Assembly: GCA_963754335.1 (NCBI GenBank)
Contig: CAVWFQ010000003.1
Span: 372,001-436,000 of the forward strand
DNA from: JBBSDP01 sp963754335
GTDB lineage: Bacteria > Planctomycetota > Phycisphaerae > Tepidisphaerales > Tepidisphaeraceae
Direction of reading: 5' to 3'
Length of the DNA: 64,000 nucleotides
The notes beneath the pieces were generated by a model. The model had not been told where the DNA came from. It saw nothing but the letters and a program-made list of their open reading frames with translations, and did not search any database. Made by a program: the position numbers and the translations under genes. The stretch's first letter is position 1; the number at the start of each line of letters is the position of its first letter. Shown one piece after another: positions 30,420-44,480 of this stretch.

Positions 30420-30630
30420 GTGGCACGGCTTTTCAAGCCGTGGGTGCCGGTACTCCGGCACCTTGGCTGGTACTCCAGCCAAAGCTGCAAGAGCGAAGCG
30501 TTCTTCGCATTCAAAATTGAAGAACGCTTCGCTATTGCTTTCATCGACGGGTTAGGATTCGGCTACGCTCACTGCAGGCCGTCGATTGCTGCGGCGTACC
30601 GCAGCCACGGCTTGGAAAGCCGTGCCACAG
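30420..30630. repeat. Nested cruciform element (REP-like, 211 bases)
   Basis: The outer arms 30420-30443 and 30607-30630 are complementary at 23 of 24 positions, and each is itself a short hairpin (CACGGCTT..AAGCCGTG). Inside lie four more hairpins. Two have 7-bp stems with the same GTACTC loop (30444-30463 and 30464-30483), one has a 14-bp perfect stem (30494-30507 with 30520-30533), and one has a 7-bp stem (30589-30606). No protein is coded. A solo end like that of the MITE-like element (GGTGCGTGACA) stands just left, near 30391. Confidence 0.82.
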
Positions 30631-30716
30631 GAAAAGGAATGAAATCTTGTACGAGGCGAAATCATACAGCGAACTTTGCCACCTCATCTTGATTCGAGTA
30701 ATTTTCGAACAATCAA

Positions 30717-33700
30717 ATGTTACGTTACTGCACGTTCAAAGCGGTCATTTTTCTCATCGCACTGCTGCATTTAAACGCCGGCCGCGCGCCGGCGGCACTG
30801 GACATCGGGCCGATGTCCTGGACGCCGCGGTCGGACTGGATCAACGTGAAGAATCCCGCCGCCATCGCGGCGTTTGCGGGATACAAGAGCCGCCGTGGGT
30901 GACGGCGTCGCCGACGACACGGCCGCCATTCAGGCGATCTTCACTTACATCCAGAATCACAATAATGGCGCATATCTGACCGTTTATTTTCCGGCCGGAA
31001 CTTACAAGATCACGCAGACACTCCGAATCGATCACGTCTCGGGTGTCTCGTTCATCGGCTGCGGCAGCGACACGAAAATCTCCTGGGCCGGCGCGTCCGG
31101 CGGCGCGATGTATTGGCCCAGCGCTTCGGGCAACCTGCGCTATCTTGGCCTGACCTGGCTCGGCAATAATCTTGCGGCGGCGGCTTACGAGGAATGTTCC
31201 TATCAGTTTTATTCAGGAGGCATCCGCCACGAGAATGAGTCGTTCCACGATTTTACTGCCAAAGCCTCTTACGTTTATCTCGATGGGAAAGGACAGCGGA
31301 TCACGACGCCGGCGCCACCGCCGGCCGCGATCATCAGCGGTTACCCCGCCGGGCTGACGGGTGAGACACAGATCTTCAACTGCGCCTTTCTCAACTGCGG
31401 GACCGGCGTCGTGGAGGCGTGGAACATCGGCAATTTCTTCTGCTGGTTCGTCGAGGGATGCGAATTTGAAAACTGCGGCGTCGGCGTCAACCTCTACACC
31501 GGCGGCGGGAATGCGATCGAGAGCTGCCATTTCGATCATTGCACCGTCGCCGACATCCTGGGCGGCGGCGATAACCACATGCGCCACTGCACATCAGTCG
31601 GCGGCGCATACTTCTTTGCCGATCCCGGATCGGATGGCAATCCGCTCGACGCCAATATCATCGAAGACTGCACGGTGGATGGCTGGAGCAACGCGCCCTA
31701 CGCCATCAGCTTTCATCGCGCGGGGCCCAGTACCGTCTTCGATTGCACGTTTACCCATCCTCCGGCCCACGCCAGTGGTCTGATCGCTTCCGCCACCGTT
31801 GACATCGAGAGCCACCTGACGCTCTCCAACAACTATGCGGCGGACTGGCCGCCGGCGACTCCGCATATCAAGGCGGACGCCAAGGCCAGCGTTGTCCAGG
31901 TGCCGCCGGGACTTCGATTCGGCACGCTGACCCTGACGGGCGCAAGCCAGACGTTTCTGCGCTCGACTTACCCGGCCGGTGGAACCCATCTCCTGGATAT
32001 CTCGCAGCCCCCGTATCGCCAGGCCTGGAGTACGCCGGCCAATGAGAACGGAATTCCCGATATCACCACCGCTCTTCAACAAGCGGTGGATGACGCACGC
32101 GCCGCCAACAACGGATCGATCGTTCATATTCCGACCGGCCTGTTCAACATCGCCGCGACGATCAACATCGCCGGCGGCAATTACACAGTCGAAGGCAATG
32201 GCTTCAGCACGCAGCTCTGCTGGTGGGGGAAGAAAAACGCCGCCATGCTGGCCGTCACGTCGCCGCAAAATCTCCGGGTTGAATTCCTGCGATTGACCGC
32301 GCAGGACAACACGGTCGCCGCGATCAGTGAGACCTCGACCGGCGCCCAGCTCCGTCGTCTTCGATGGGATTCATATCGGCGGGTTCAACCTGGGAAACCC
32401 CGGCGCCGGCTGGAATATCGGCAACCCGCCGGGCCTGGTGCTGAGCGATTTGCCGGCCGGCTCCACGGTCTTCATCCCGCATCTCGATGGGCCGATGACC
32501 GTGCAAAATTGCGGGCCCGCGCAGATTCTCTGTAAATATCTCGCCAACAGCGGATGCATCACCGTATCCGGGCACGGTCCGAAGACCGGCTTCCTCGGCG
32601 CGCTCTTCACCGAAGGGGGCGGCCAGACGAAGGGCGCTTACAACGTCGTCGTCGATGACAATCAGGACTTGGTCTTCGGCGATTATTACGTCGAGCAATG
32701 CTTCCACGACGTGCATATGCTGCGCGGAAAAGGGACGGGAACCGGCCGCGTCACGATTCAGGGATTCAACACCGGCAGCGGCAACAACGCCTGCGGCGAT
32801 CAGCCGCCGCAATACATGGTCAACGTCGAAAACTATGCCGGCCGCCTCTTCTACGGCGGCGGCATGATGGGAAACTGGAACAACAAGTATCCCGTCTTGT
32901 TCAGCCAGAGCGGCTCAAATCCCATCGACATGATTCTCATGGGCAACAGCTATTCCCGGGGCGTCGAACACGCGCGTGGGCAAGTCGGCGAATCTGATTT
33001 CGACGCTGAACGTCGACATGAATCCCTATCCCGGCCGCGACATCGCCGACATACCCAATCCGGTCGGGGCCAGCAATTTGCTTTCGATCGCCCAGGCTTT
33101 CGATCACCTCCGCGAGTTGGAGGCGGTCGATCTGTCGGTGGAGTGTGGCATCAGTACGAACGGTCCGCCGATCGCGCAATTTCCCTTCGAGGGAAATGCG
33201 CTGGATATGGCCGGCAGGTACAACGGCACGCCCCACGACATCAGCTATGTGCCCGGCCTCGGTTCGCAGGCGGCCTCCTTCAACGGAAAAAGTTCGTATA
33301 TCGAAATCCCCAGTCCCAACCTCGACAACTTTTCCGTTGTGATGTGGGTTCGTACGACTGACGCGGGCGGGACAGCCGTCGACTCCCAGGGCCACGGCCT
33401 GGTGGACGGTTTCGCCGCTGGTGCTGACTTTGCAACGTCGGTGAAGGGCGGCCATTTCGCCTTTGGAATGGGGAAGCCGGATTCGACGCTGACGTCGACG
33501 GCCGCCATCAATAACGGCGCCTGGCACCATCTTGTCGCCACGCACGATTCCAAAACCGGGGCGATCCGGATTTATGTGGACGGCGTTCTCGACAAAAGCG
33601 GCACCGGCTCCGTCGGCTCACATCGCTCAAATGGAAATCTCTGGATCGGAGCGATCAAGAGCGGCGGAAGCAATTCCTTCTTCAATGGAGTGATCGACCA

Positions 33701-33779
33701 GATGCAGATTTTTGATTATGTGCTTAGTGCCAACGACGTGGCGGCTCTCTGCAATCGAACCAGGGGTTCGCTTCCGTGA
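30717..33779 (+). CDS. Secreted beta-helix (pectate-lyase-like) protein with LamG end (three frameshifts)
   Basis: About 1,020 residues in four joined frames. The leader is MLRYCTFKAVIFLIALL. After a change near 30885 comes 'VGDGVADDTAAIQAIF', the hallmark start of GH28/pectate-lyase-type right-handed helices. Helix coils follow (CEFENCGVGVNLYTGGG, NHMRHCTSVGG), and a second start-like 'NGIPDITTALQQAVDDAR' suggests two tandem helices. Frame changes near 32355 and 32975 lead to a C-terminal LamG/concanavalin-like domain (FNGKSSYIEIPSPNLDNFSV, 'GAIRIYVDGVLD', ending 'FNGVIDQMQIFDYVLS'). It probably binds and cleaves or modifies an extracellular polysaccharide. No catalytic residues were assigned. 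Confidence 0.8.
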
Positions 33780-33841
33780 ATTTCGCATATCGCTGTCGCT
33801 TTTGATGCCCATCGCCGGGGCATAGGCAATACGCATGTCTC

Positions 33842-33862
33842 GAGATAGGTGTCACCTATTTC
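33842..33862. promoter_or_regulatory. 7-1-7 palindrome upstream of katG, possible Fur/PerR-type operator
   Basis: ATAGGTGTCACCTAT at 33845-33859 is a perfect 7-1-7 palindrome, and two of three further bases on each side also pair. It stands 112 bases before the katG start. Fur-family proteins such as PerR bind 7-1-7 boxes, and PerR commonly controls katG. The regulator itself is not in the window. Confidence 0.5.
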
Positions 33863-33973
33863 ACATGCGTCTTCGAATACGCAAGAATAACGATCTTTAC
33901 GGGATCGAGCCTCACCCGCGGATCTCGGCCCGATGCAAAAATAACGAATTCAACACGACGAAGGAGATCACGC

Positions 33974-36222
<2,249 letters not shown>

Positions 36223-36302
36223 AGTCGCAAGCCGGCTGCTGGACGTGATCAAGCGATTACGAGGCAATGCTCAAGCTAACCCGGAGACAATTCTTGCTCG
36301 CG

Positions 36303-36480
36303 TCACCGACGCGAAAGGCAACGCCCATCATCGCAAGCCGATGTGAGGCGCCGACGCGACAGGGTTATGAATAGGCCGGGGACCAGTATGCCCAGCGACG
36401 CCGGCTCGGGCAGGGAATATAGTCCGCCTCGCGTCGCCGTCAAACTGTGCGCGGTTGCTCAGCGGTGAACGAACTGTGAA
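36303..36480 (-). pseudogene. Remnant of a PEP-CTERM protein C-terminus
   Basis: A minus-strand frame reads '...SLTATRGGLYSLPEPASLGI' then 'LVPGLFITLSRRRLTS' and stops at 36303. That is a PEP motif, a hydrophobic helix and a basic tail, the sorting signal read by exosortase-type systems. No body with a start codon is attached, so the gene is broken or decayed. It lies between katG and the ion-channel remnant. Confidence 0.6.
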
Positions 36481-36624
36481 AATTGAAGTTGAAATCTCTG
36501 CCGAAGGGCCAAGGCCTGATCCATCTTCTGCCACGAGCTTTTCTGCTGGGCAGACAAACGTCGGCCCGACTCGGATAATCCTAAAACCTGCGGCTGAGCG
36601 ACGCATTTATGTCAGAACAAACGA

Positions 36625-37019
36625 TTGAGCATCCGAGTTTCCGAGTCAGACAGGCCGGCGTGGCGACACGTGGTTCGGGCGTCAGCATTGCGAATCCCGT
36701 CGACGCGGCTTCTCATTGCCCTGCTCCTGTTCATCATCATCGCTCCTTTCCTCACCCCGTATGGAATCGGCCAGGTCATTACTTCGGTGCTCGTGACAGT
36801 TGTGTTGATCAACGCAGCGCTGGCCATGGGACGCCGACGCTGGATTGTCGTTGCGGACCGTTTTGGCCGCACGATCAAATGAAGGGCTTCACAGCCATCT
36901 TCTTCAGCTACGTCACGCTGAGTTCTGTTGGCTCCGGGGACATCGTCCCGATATCGCCGGTGGCACGGATGTTCTACATGATCGAGGCAATGGCCGGCGC
37001 GTTCTACATGACCTCGTAG
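36625..37019 (+). pseudogene. Broken two-helix ion channel
   Basis: One frame (36625-36882) gives two membrane helices (TRLLIALLLFIIIAPF, VITSVLVTVVLINAALAMG). Another (about 36878-37019) gives a pore region 'AIFFSYVTLSSVGSGDIVPI' and the start of the next helix, ending in a stop at 37019. 'SVGSGD' stands where potassium channels have TVGYGD. The piece joining them is missing, so an internal deletion as well as a frame change is needed. Probably a relic. Confidence 0.55.
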
Positions 37020-37120
37020 AGGCTTAAGCCGACCGCGCGGAATCCGTGGGCAGTCGCCCAAAGAGGTTTCCGCGGTCACCCTCTTTGAGTCATTGAATTG
37101 GAATCATCCATCGTGGCAGA

Positions 37121-40100
37121 TCACATCGACGTCAGCCGCACATTGTCAAAATCTGCCTGACCGCTCGCATTGCCCGCCGTATACCCGGTTGTCGAGAAGC
37201 CCAGTAGAACCTGGAGACTGCCGGCAGCGACATTGACGGGAGCAGTGTAAGTAAGGGTCAGATCATGCCAGGTGCCGGGCGTGATCGACGAGCCGGCGTA
37301 GGTCTGGCTGGCCAGAATCGTTCCGCCATCCACCAGGCTGATGGTGTACGTTCCATTGTTGGCCAGGGGCGTATCAAGCCGGTTGCCGACGGCGACTGTC
37401 AACGTGTAAGTCTTTCCTCCGGCCACCGTACCGAGCGCGGCCGAGGTCAGGGTATCCGAAGAACTATAAACACTGCTGCTCGAGTTGGCATTGATATACG
37501 CAAACTGAGATCCGTCGGGAACACTGCTAAAGTAGGTGGAGGTGTTGTTCTGTACCCCGGCGGTATAACTTGCCGGAGTCGTGCCAATAGTCCAGTTTGC
37601 GACGCTGTTGTTGCTGTAACCTCCGCTCGACTGTGTCGCACTTTCAAACGAAAAATTGGGGACGGAAACAGGCACGGCTGTACCCGCGCCGGGCGTGCTA
37701 TTAGCCGTATTGGATGGGCGCCGGAAAGGTTGCCGGCGTTGGTTGCCCATACGCGGTAGTAGTAAGTCGTGCCAGACGAGACGGTCGTGTCGCTGTACGA
37801 GGTCGTGGTTCCGGTCGTCGTTACCTTGGTCAGGTTCTGAGTGAAGTCGGAACTGGTGGCGCGGTCGATCTCAAAGCCCGTCTCATCGTTTGCGGTGTCG
37901 GTCCAGCTCAGGTTGACCTTGGTGGAAGAGGCGGCGGTGGCTGTCAAGCCGGTGGGAACGGTCAGACCGCCGGTAACGGGAGCCGAAACTTTCAGAGTGG
38001 CGGCGTCAAACGAGGCAGAAGTGCTGGTCCACGCATCGGGCCCTTCAGATTCCGAGAGCGTGTGACCCAGATTGTACGCGCCCTCGGCAATCTGGGACGC
38101 ACTGGCCTGGAGCGTGATGGCCTGGCCGCTCGTCGGGGCTGTCCAGGTGGCGGTAAGGGTATACCACTGGCCGGCGGCCGCGGCTGTTCCGGCCTCGGTG
38201 GAGGCCTGCGTCGCGGCGGCGAGGGTGGCGCTGCCTACTACGACTCCGTTGGCGACGATATCGAGTTCGAACTTCGGAGTGGCAATCCAAACGTTATTGG
38301 CAGCCACCTGTGAAGCGGTGATGCCGCTTCCAAAGGCCGATTGAGCGCTCGCAACTTCCTGCGCGAATGTCTGATGATTCACGGTCTGCCACAGGGGATC
38401 CGCGACGGCGATCGTAGCGGTGTACGTAGCGCCCGCCACCGATGTGGCCAAGGGTGCTGCGGATGCCAATTGATCTGTTTGGCCCGGTATGATCCCGTAT
38501 CCCGGCCAGCCAGATTGCCAGGGGTAGCCCGCGAAGAGCTCTCCGCCGAAGAAGCTGAGATGCTGACTGCCGTCATCCGATGGCATGTAGTCGCCGCTGG
38601 AAGGATCTGTCGGGAAGACCTGCGCGAACGGCTCCCAGCCGTTGTAGGCTCCCCCGCCGTATGTTGTCGGGGTTATGGTCACATTCCAACCTGGAATAGA
38701 ACCAGTGATGGGAGCCGTGACCGTGCCGGTGCCACTTGAGGGTACGCTGGTAAATTGACCCGTCGTCGCCTGATCGAACGATGCGTCGGGGATGGTAATG
38801 GCACTGCTGGTCGAGGCGCCGGCCGTGGATGTGTTGGCCGAATCGCCGACAGAGTTAGTGGCCCGGACGCGGAAGTAGTATGCCGTCGCGGCCGACAACC
38901 CGGTTGCGTTGTAGGTCGTAACGTTGGCGCCCACGGTCACCGTGGTCAGGCCCGTTGTGAATGTACTGTTGGTGGCTTCATCGATCTTGAAACCGGTTTC
39001 GTTGTTGGAGTTATCCGTCCAGCCCAAATTGATCTGGCTGGAAGAGACAGCCGTGGCCGTCAGGGCGCTGGGCGCATTCGGAGCCGTGGGGACGCCCGTT
39101 GTGGCACTCGCCGTGGCCGTGTTGGTGGAAGGCCCGACATTGTTGGTGGTGCGCACGCGGTAGTAGTAGGCCGTGCCACTGGACAAACCGGTGGCGCTGT
39201 AAGTGGTCGAGGTTGCGGGCACCGTCACCGTGGTCAGGCCCATTGTGAACGTGCTGTTGGTGGCCTGGTCTACGCTGAAACCGGTCTCGTCGTTCGCGGT
39301 GTCGGTCCAGCTCAGGTTGATCTGATTGGATGAAGCCTCCGTGGCCGTCAGACCGGTGGGCATTTGAGGAGGCGCGGTCTGCGTGGCCGATGTCAGACGT
39401 ACGTTGTCAAAATCTCCCTGACCGAAGACATTGCCGCTCTTGTAGCCGGCGGTGGCGAAGCCCAGTTGAATCTGGAGATTTCCGGGAGCGACGTTGGCGG
39501 CAGTCGTATAAGCAAGGCTCAGATCGTGCCAGGCGCCGGGCGTGATCGACGAACCGGAGTAGGTCTGGCTGGCCAGAACCGTTCCGCCATCCAGCAGGCT
39601 GATCGTGTAGGTTCCGTTGTTGGCATAATTGGAGTCAAGCCGGTTGCCGACGGCGACCGTCAACGTGTAGTTCTGCCCGCCTGATACTGTTCCCAGCGCC
39701 CGGAGGTCAGTGTATTCGAAGATTTATAGCTGCTGCTGTCCGAGTCAGCGTTGATGAAGGCAAACTGAGATCCATCGGGCACGCTGCTGAAGTAAGAAGT
39801 GCCTGTGTTATTCTGCACCCCGGCGCTGTAATTCGTTGGTACCGTGCCGATGGTCCAGTTTGTAAGGGTGTTGTTGCTGTATCCGCCGTTTGACTGTGCC
39901 GGACTCTCAAATGAAGAGTTGGGAATTGAATAACCGGCGTTGGTCGCAGCGATTGACGTCAGCCGTACATTGTCAAAATCTCCCTGACCGTACGGATTGC
40001 CCGTCGTGTAACCGGCGGTGGAGAAGCCCAGTTGAACCTGCAGACTGCCGGCAGCGGCATTGATGGGAGTGGTATAAGCAAGGCTCAGATCATGCCATGT

Positions 40101-42222
40101 GCCGGGGGTGATCGACGAGCCGGAGTAAGTCTGGCTGGCCAGAACCGTTCCGCCATCCATCAGGCTGATCGTGTAAGTACCGTTGTTGGCTGAGGGTGTA
40201 TCGAGCCGGTTGCCAAGGGCGACCGTCAATGTATAAGTCTGCGCCGGCTACCGTTCCCAGCGACGCCGAGGTCAAGGTATCCGAAGAGTTATAGTAACTG
40301 CTATTGGAATCAGCATTGACATACGCGAACTGAGTCCCGTCGGGGACCGTGCTGAAGATCGATGTTCCGGTATTGTTCTGCACCCCGGCTGTACTGACCC
40401 CCGGAGTGGCGCCGATGGTCCAATTTGCGAGGGTGTTGTTGCTGTAGCCTCCGTTTGCCTGTGCCGGATTCTCAAATGAGAAGTTGGGCACCGTGATAGG
40501 CACAGCTCCGCCCACGCCGGTCGTCACGCTTGCCGTATTGGACGGCGTGGTCGAAAGGGTACCTCCCTTGCTCGCCCAAACGCGGTAGTAGTAGGTCGTT
40601 CCAGCCGAGACCGTCGTGTCGCTGTAAGAAGTTGTGGTCCCGGTGGTCGTTACCTTGGTCAGGTTCTGCGTGAAATCGGAGCTGGTGGAGCGGTCGATCT
40701 GGAATCCCGTCTCGTCGCCGGCAGTATCGGTCCAGCTCAGGTTGACCTGGCTGGAAGAGGTAGCGGTCGCCGTCAGGCCGGTTGGAGCCTGGGGAGGCGT
40801 GCTCTGTGTGCCCGATGAGGTCAGCCGTACGTTGTCAAAATCTCCCTGACCGAACGCATTGCCGCTCGTGTAGCCGGCTGTCGCAAAACTCAGTTGAACC
40901 TGGAGATTGCCGGTCGCGACGTTGGCGGCAGTTGTGTAAGCAAGGCTCAGATCATGCCAGGTGCCGGGCGTGATCGACGAACCGGAGTAGGTCTGGCTGG
41001 CCAGAACCGTTCCCCCATCCAGCAGGCTGATCGTGTAGGTTCCGTTGTTGGCATAATTGACGTCAAGCCGGTTGCCCAGGGCAACCGTCAGCGTGTAGCT
41101 CTGCCCGCCGGATACTGTCCCCAGCGAGGCCGAAGTCAGGGAATCCGAAGCATTATAGTAACTGCCATTGGAATCAGTATTGACGTACGCAAACTGAGAT
41201 CCGTCGGGCACACTGCTGAAGTAAGTGGAGGTATTATTCTGTACACCGGCCGAATCATTGCCCGGAGTCGTGCCGATGGTCCAGCTTGTGAGCGTGTTGT
41301 TGCTGTAACCTCCGCTCGACTGTGCCGGATTCTCAAACGAAAAGTTGGGCACCGTGATAGGCACGGTTCCACCCGAGCTGGGCGTGACGCTTGCCGTATT
41401 CGACGGGGTTGCCGAAAGATTGCCCGCGTTGGTCGCCCAAACGCGGTAGTAGTAGGTCGTGCCGGACGTGACAGTCGTATCGCTGTACGAGGTGGTGGTC
41501 CCGGTAATCGCCTTCGTCGTCAGATTCTGGGTGAAGTCGGAACTGGTAGCTCTGTCGATCTGGAAGCCGGTCTCATCGCCGGCGGTATCGGTCCAGCTCA
41601 GGTTGACCTGGCTGGAAGAGGCGGCCGTGGCCGTCAGGCCGGTGGGGGGCTGGGGAAGCGTCTTCTGCGTGCCGGACGTCAAACGCACATTGTCAAAATT
41701 TCCCTGACCGAACACATTGCCGCTCGTATAGCCGGCTGTAGCGAAGCCCAATTGAATCTGGAGATTTCCGGTCGCGACGTTGGCGGCAGTCGTATAAGCA
41801 AGGCTCAGATCGTGCCAGGCGCCGGGCGTGATCGACGAACCGGAGTAGGTCTGGCTGGCCAGAACCGTTCCCCCATCCAGCAGGCTGATCGTGTAGGTTC
41901 CGTTGTTGGCATAATTGGAGTCAAGCCGGTTGCCGACGGCGACCGTCAACGTGTAGTTCTGCCCGCCTGATACTGTTCCCAGCACGGACGAGGTCAATGT
42001 ATTCGAAGAGTTGTAGCCGCTGCCATTGGAATCCGCATTGATGAAGGCAAACTGCGATCCATCGGGCACGCTGCTGAAGTAAGAAGAGCCGGTGTTATTC
42101 TGCACCCCGGCAGACTCATTGGTCGTGATCGTGCCGATGGTCCAGTTGGTGAGGAGGTTGTTGCTATAGCCTCCGTTTGACAGTGCCGGATTCTCAAATG
42201 AAAAGTTGGGGACCGTATAAGG
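37121..42222 (-). repeat. Five coding repeats of the 'NFSFE...FDNVRL' domain
   Basis: Approximate copies: 37121-37675, 39385-39935, 39950-40500, 40815-41380 and 41660-42222. They share long DNA identity. The stretch 39470-39700 and the stretch 41755-41985 differ at almost no position, unlike the flanks. The same domain pattern, once per protein, occurs in the PEP-CTERM proteins at 44477-45166 and 53168-53920. Confidence 0.85.
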
Positions 42223-43524
42223 TCCCGGGTTGGTCGTGGCGGTTGCCGAGTTTGACGGAGTCGTAGAAAGGTTGCCGCCGTTGGTCGCCCATACGCGATA
42301 GTAGTAGGTGGTATTGGGCGAGGCGGTCGTGTCGCTGTATGAAGTCGTTGTCCCGGTCGTATTGATCTTGGTCAGGTTCTGAGTGAAGTCGGAGCTGGTG
42401 GAGCGGTCGACCTCGAATCCCGTCTCGTCGTTGGTGGTGTCGGTCCAGCTCAGGTTGACCTGGTTCGAAGCGACGGCTGTGGCCGTCAGAGCGGTGGGGG
42501 CGTGGGGAATAATCGAAGAGGCCGTGAGGTCGACGAGCTGCACGTTGTCCATGGACACCTGCTCGGGGCCGCAGCGAAAGACGAACATGACGTTCAGCGG
42601 AAGGCCGGCGTCAGCGGCCGGGCACGTCCACTGGAGCGTGATCGCCCTGAACGAACCCGCCGCCAGGTTGTTCCACGTGCTGTCGGTGGTGATCGAGGCC
42701 ACCGTGTTGCCGTAGCCGCTGTAGTCCAGGGAATTGTCGCCGGGTTGGGGCGGGTTCGCTTTGCCGGTCACGTAGTTCCAGCTATTCGTGCCGCTCGGCT
42801 CGTAGTAGGTGCCTGCACCGATGGTAAAGTCCATCTCGACACTGGCGCCGAGCCCGGCACTTCCGTTGACCAGCGGATTGCCCAGGGCCGCCGTCACCTG
42901 GTAGGTGTGGCCGGCAATGGCCGTCGTGGCGGCGATCATCGGCGGATAGTTGGTGTCGTAATGCGAAAGGCTGTCGCCGGGGTTCGAGCTTCCGGTGTCG
43001 GGCTGCTGATCAATCCAGATGTTATAGACGCCGCCGTTGGCGGGTATGATATTCAGGAGATTGGTGCCGCTCGCCGGCGCAGGCAACTGGCCGTTCACGA
43101 GATTGTAGTAAACGTTCTGGTTGGATCCCGTGTCATTCAGCTCGCTGTAGATTCCTTCGGTATTTTCGCCGGGTCCACCTCCGCCCTGGGCCGTCTTGGC
43201 CCAGCCGGGCGTGCCAAAGCGCGGATCCAGTATGTTCGTATTCGCCGGCTGGTCCTGCCCGGCGGACTGCCAGGAGCCCTGCGGGCCAGGCACGACGGTT
43301 TCCTGGCCGACGGTGCCGCTTGAGGTCGAGACCCAGACGGTTGGCGCTTCGAAATCGCCGTTGAAAATCGGAATGGTCATCGACAGCATCTGCCGGGTTT
43401 CCAGTCGCTCCAACATGCACCGGCTGAGGACCGTATCGCGCGCCGCCGCCGACACCTGCCTGCTCTTCAGAGTTCTGCGATTGACTTGTTTAGAGAAACT
43501 CTCGCTCCGCAAGCGCTTGGACAT
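37121..43524 (-). CDS. Giant secreted FN3/jelly-roll array protein (at least three frameshifts)
   Basis: Roughly 2,100 residues when joined. The ATG at 43524 follows AAGGAG. The leader contains 'LERLETRQMLS', a planctomycete N-terminal motif for large exported proteins. Order: a unique beta domain (to about residue 330), then fibronectin type III-like modules (six, each with 'LSWTDTA.DETGF' and 'TTYYYRVWATN') alternating with five copies of a domain of about 185 residues. That domain begins 'VPNFSFENPAQ' and ends 'FGQGDFDNVRLTS'. A second unique domain lies at 37960-38785. Frame changes are near 40245, 39700 and 37715. No PEP-CTERM tail is present, and the protein ends right after the last 'FDNVRLTS'. 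It is last in the sigma/FecR cluster. A structural, adhesive or matrix role is inferred. Confidence 0.85.
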
Positions 43525-43662
43525 GACTGGCTCCTTGTTTCGCGGCGCCGGGGCCGCATCAGTTCGGAATTGCGCAAAACACGAAACGGTCTGGAAAACG
43601 CGGGAATCACATCACTGACTTGGCCGATGCATTAGTCTCCGCGACTGTCTATTCTGCTTCCG

Positions 43663-43683
43663 GGGCGACTCGGTTGGTCGCCC
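43663..43683 (-). terminator. Hairpin after the pseudopilin gene
   Basis: A 7-bp perfect stem GGGCGAC / GTCGCCC with a seven-base loop lies seven bases beyond the stop codon at 43690. There is no T-run on the minus strand. It may slow transcription or protect the upstream message before the giant gene, which starts 140 bases further on. Confidence 0.35.
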
Positions 43684-43689
43684 TGTTGA

Positions 43690-44480
43690 TCAAAACGCCG
43701 ATTGGTAAACAGAACCCGTGTCGGGATCCTGCGAGTTCGTTGTGCTCCAGGGCTCGTCGGGGATCAATCCAAAATCGCCGGAGCGAAGGTTCACGTATTT
43801 GCGATACTCAACGTGACCGTCCACAAACAGCAGGTTGCCGCCGTCCTGGTGTTGGCTGGAGTAGTATTCGATCATCTCCCCCATGAAATCATACAGGTGC
43901 CATGATTGATACAAGTCGTTTGCCTGGTTGTGGATGAAATGAGGCTGGTCAGTACTGGGGTCGCCGAGCACGATCCACAATGGCCTGTAAAAGGCATCTG
44001 CCGCGTGATAGCTCCATTCGTCAACGCAGATGAGTTCCGTCGGACGCGGAATACTCGCCAGCCGTCGCGCCATAACGACGGAATTTCCCATGTAGCTGGT
44101 GTCGCTCATGGAAGTGGGAGCGTACTGGTGCCAAAGGGCGGGCTTGGCAGGATCCGATCGACGCTCGGGCAATGCAGAACGTGATTCATGTTCTCCAGCG
44201 CATCGACTAAAAAGTTTGGCGGAGCGTTAGGTTCGCCGTACCCGTTCACGTCCTGGATGACCGGGCTGGGAAGCCAGTCGTTGTTATTGGCGGCATACAG
44301 GTACAGCCCTTCTCCGATCTGGCGAATATTGCTGGCGCACACCACCTGTTGCGCCTGACAGCGCGCGGCGTTCAGCGCCGGAAGAACCAAAGCGATCAAA
44401 ATCGCGATGATGCCGATTACGACCAAAAGTTCCACCAACGTGAAACCGGCGGAACGAATTGGCATGTACCGAGACCTCAT
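43690..44480 (-). CDS. Prepilin-like H-X9-DG protein (one frameshift)
   Basis: About 260 residues. The ATG at 44480 overlaps the stop codon of the PEP-CTERM gene (ATGA), which suggests coupled translation. The type IV/type II pilin signal 'SAGFTLVELLVVIGIIAILI' (with Gly-Phe cleavage site and Glu5) opens it, followed by 'NAARCQAQQVVCASNIRQIG'. A frame change near 44150 leads to the C-terminal part, with 'WSYHAADAFYRPLW' and the H-X9-DG-type ending 'GNLLFVDGHVEYRKY'. It is closely related to the intact gene at 47723-48502, which confirms the repair. Expected to be processed by a prepilin peptidase. Confidence 0.85.

Noticed and set aside
36223..36350. A short plus-strand frame (RLLDVIKRLRGNAQANPETI) after katG as a gene
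   Set aside because: It has no start codon or ribosome-binding site, is under 45 residues and overlaps the PEP-CTERM relic on the other strand. A remnant is possible but not supportable.
37121..43524. CRISPR-like or satellite array suggested by the strong periodic repeats
   Set aside because: The period is hundreds of bases, the repeats are in frame with FN3-like and jelly-roll-like protein modules, and there are no short unique spacers.
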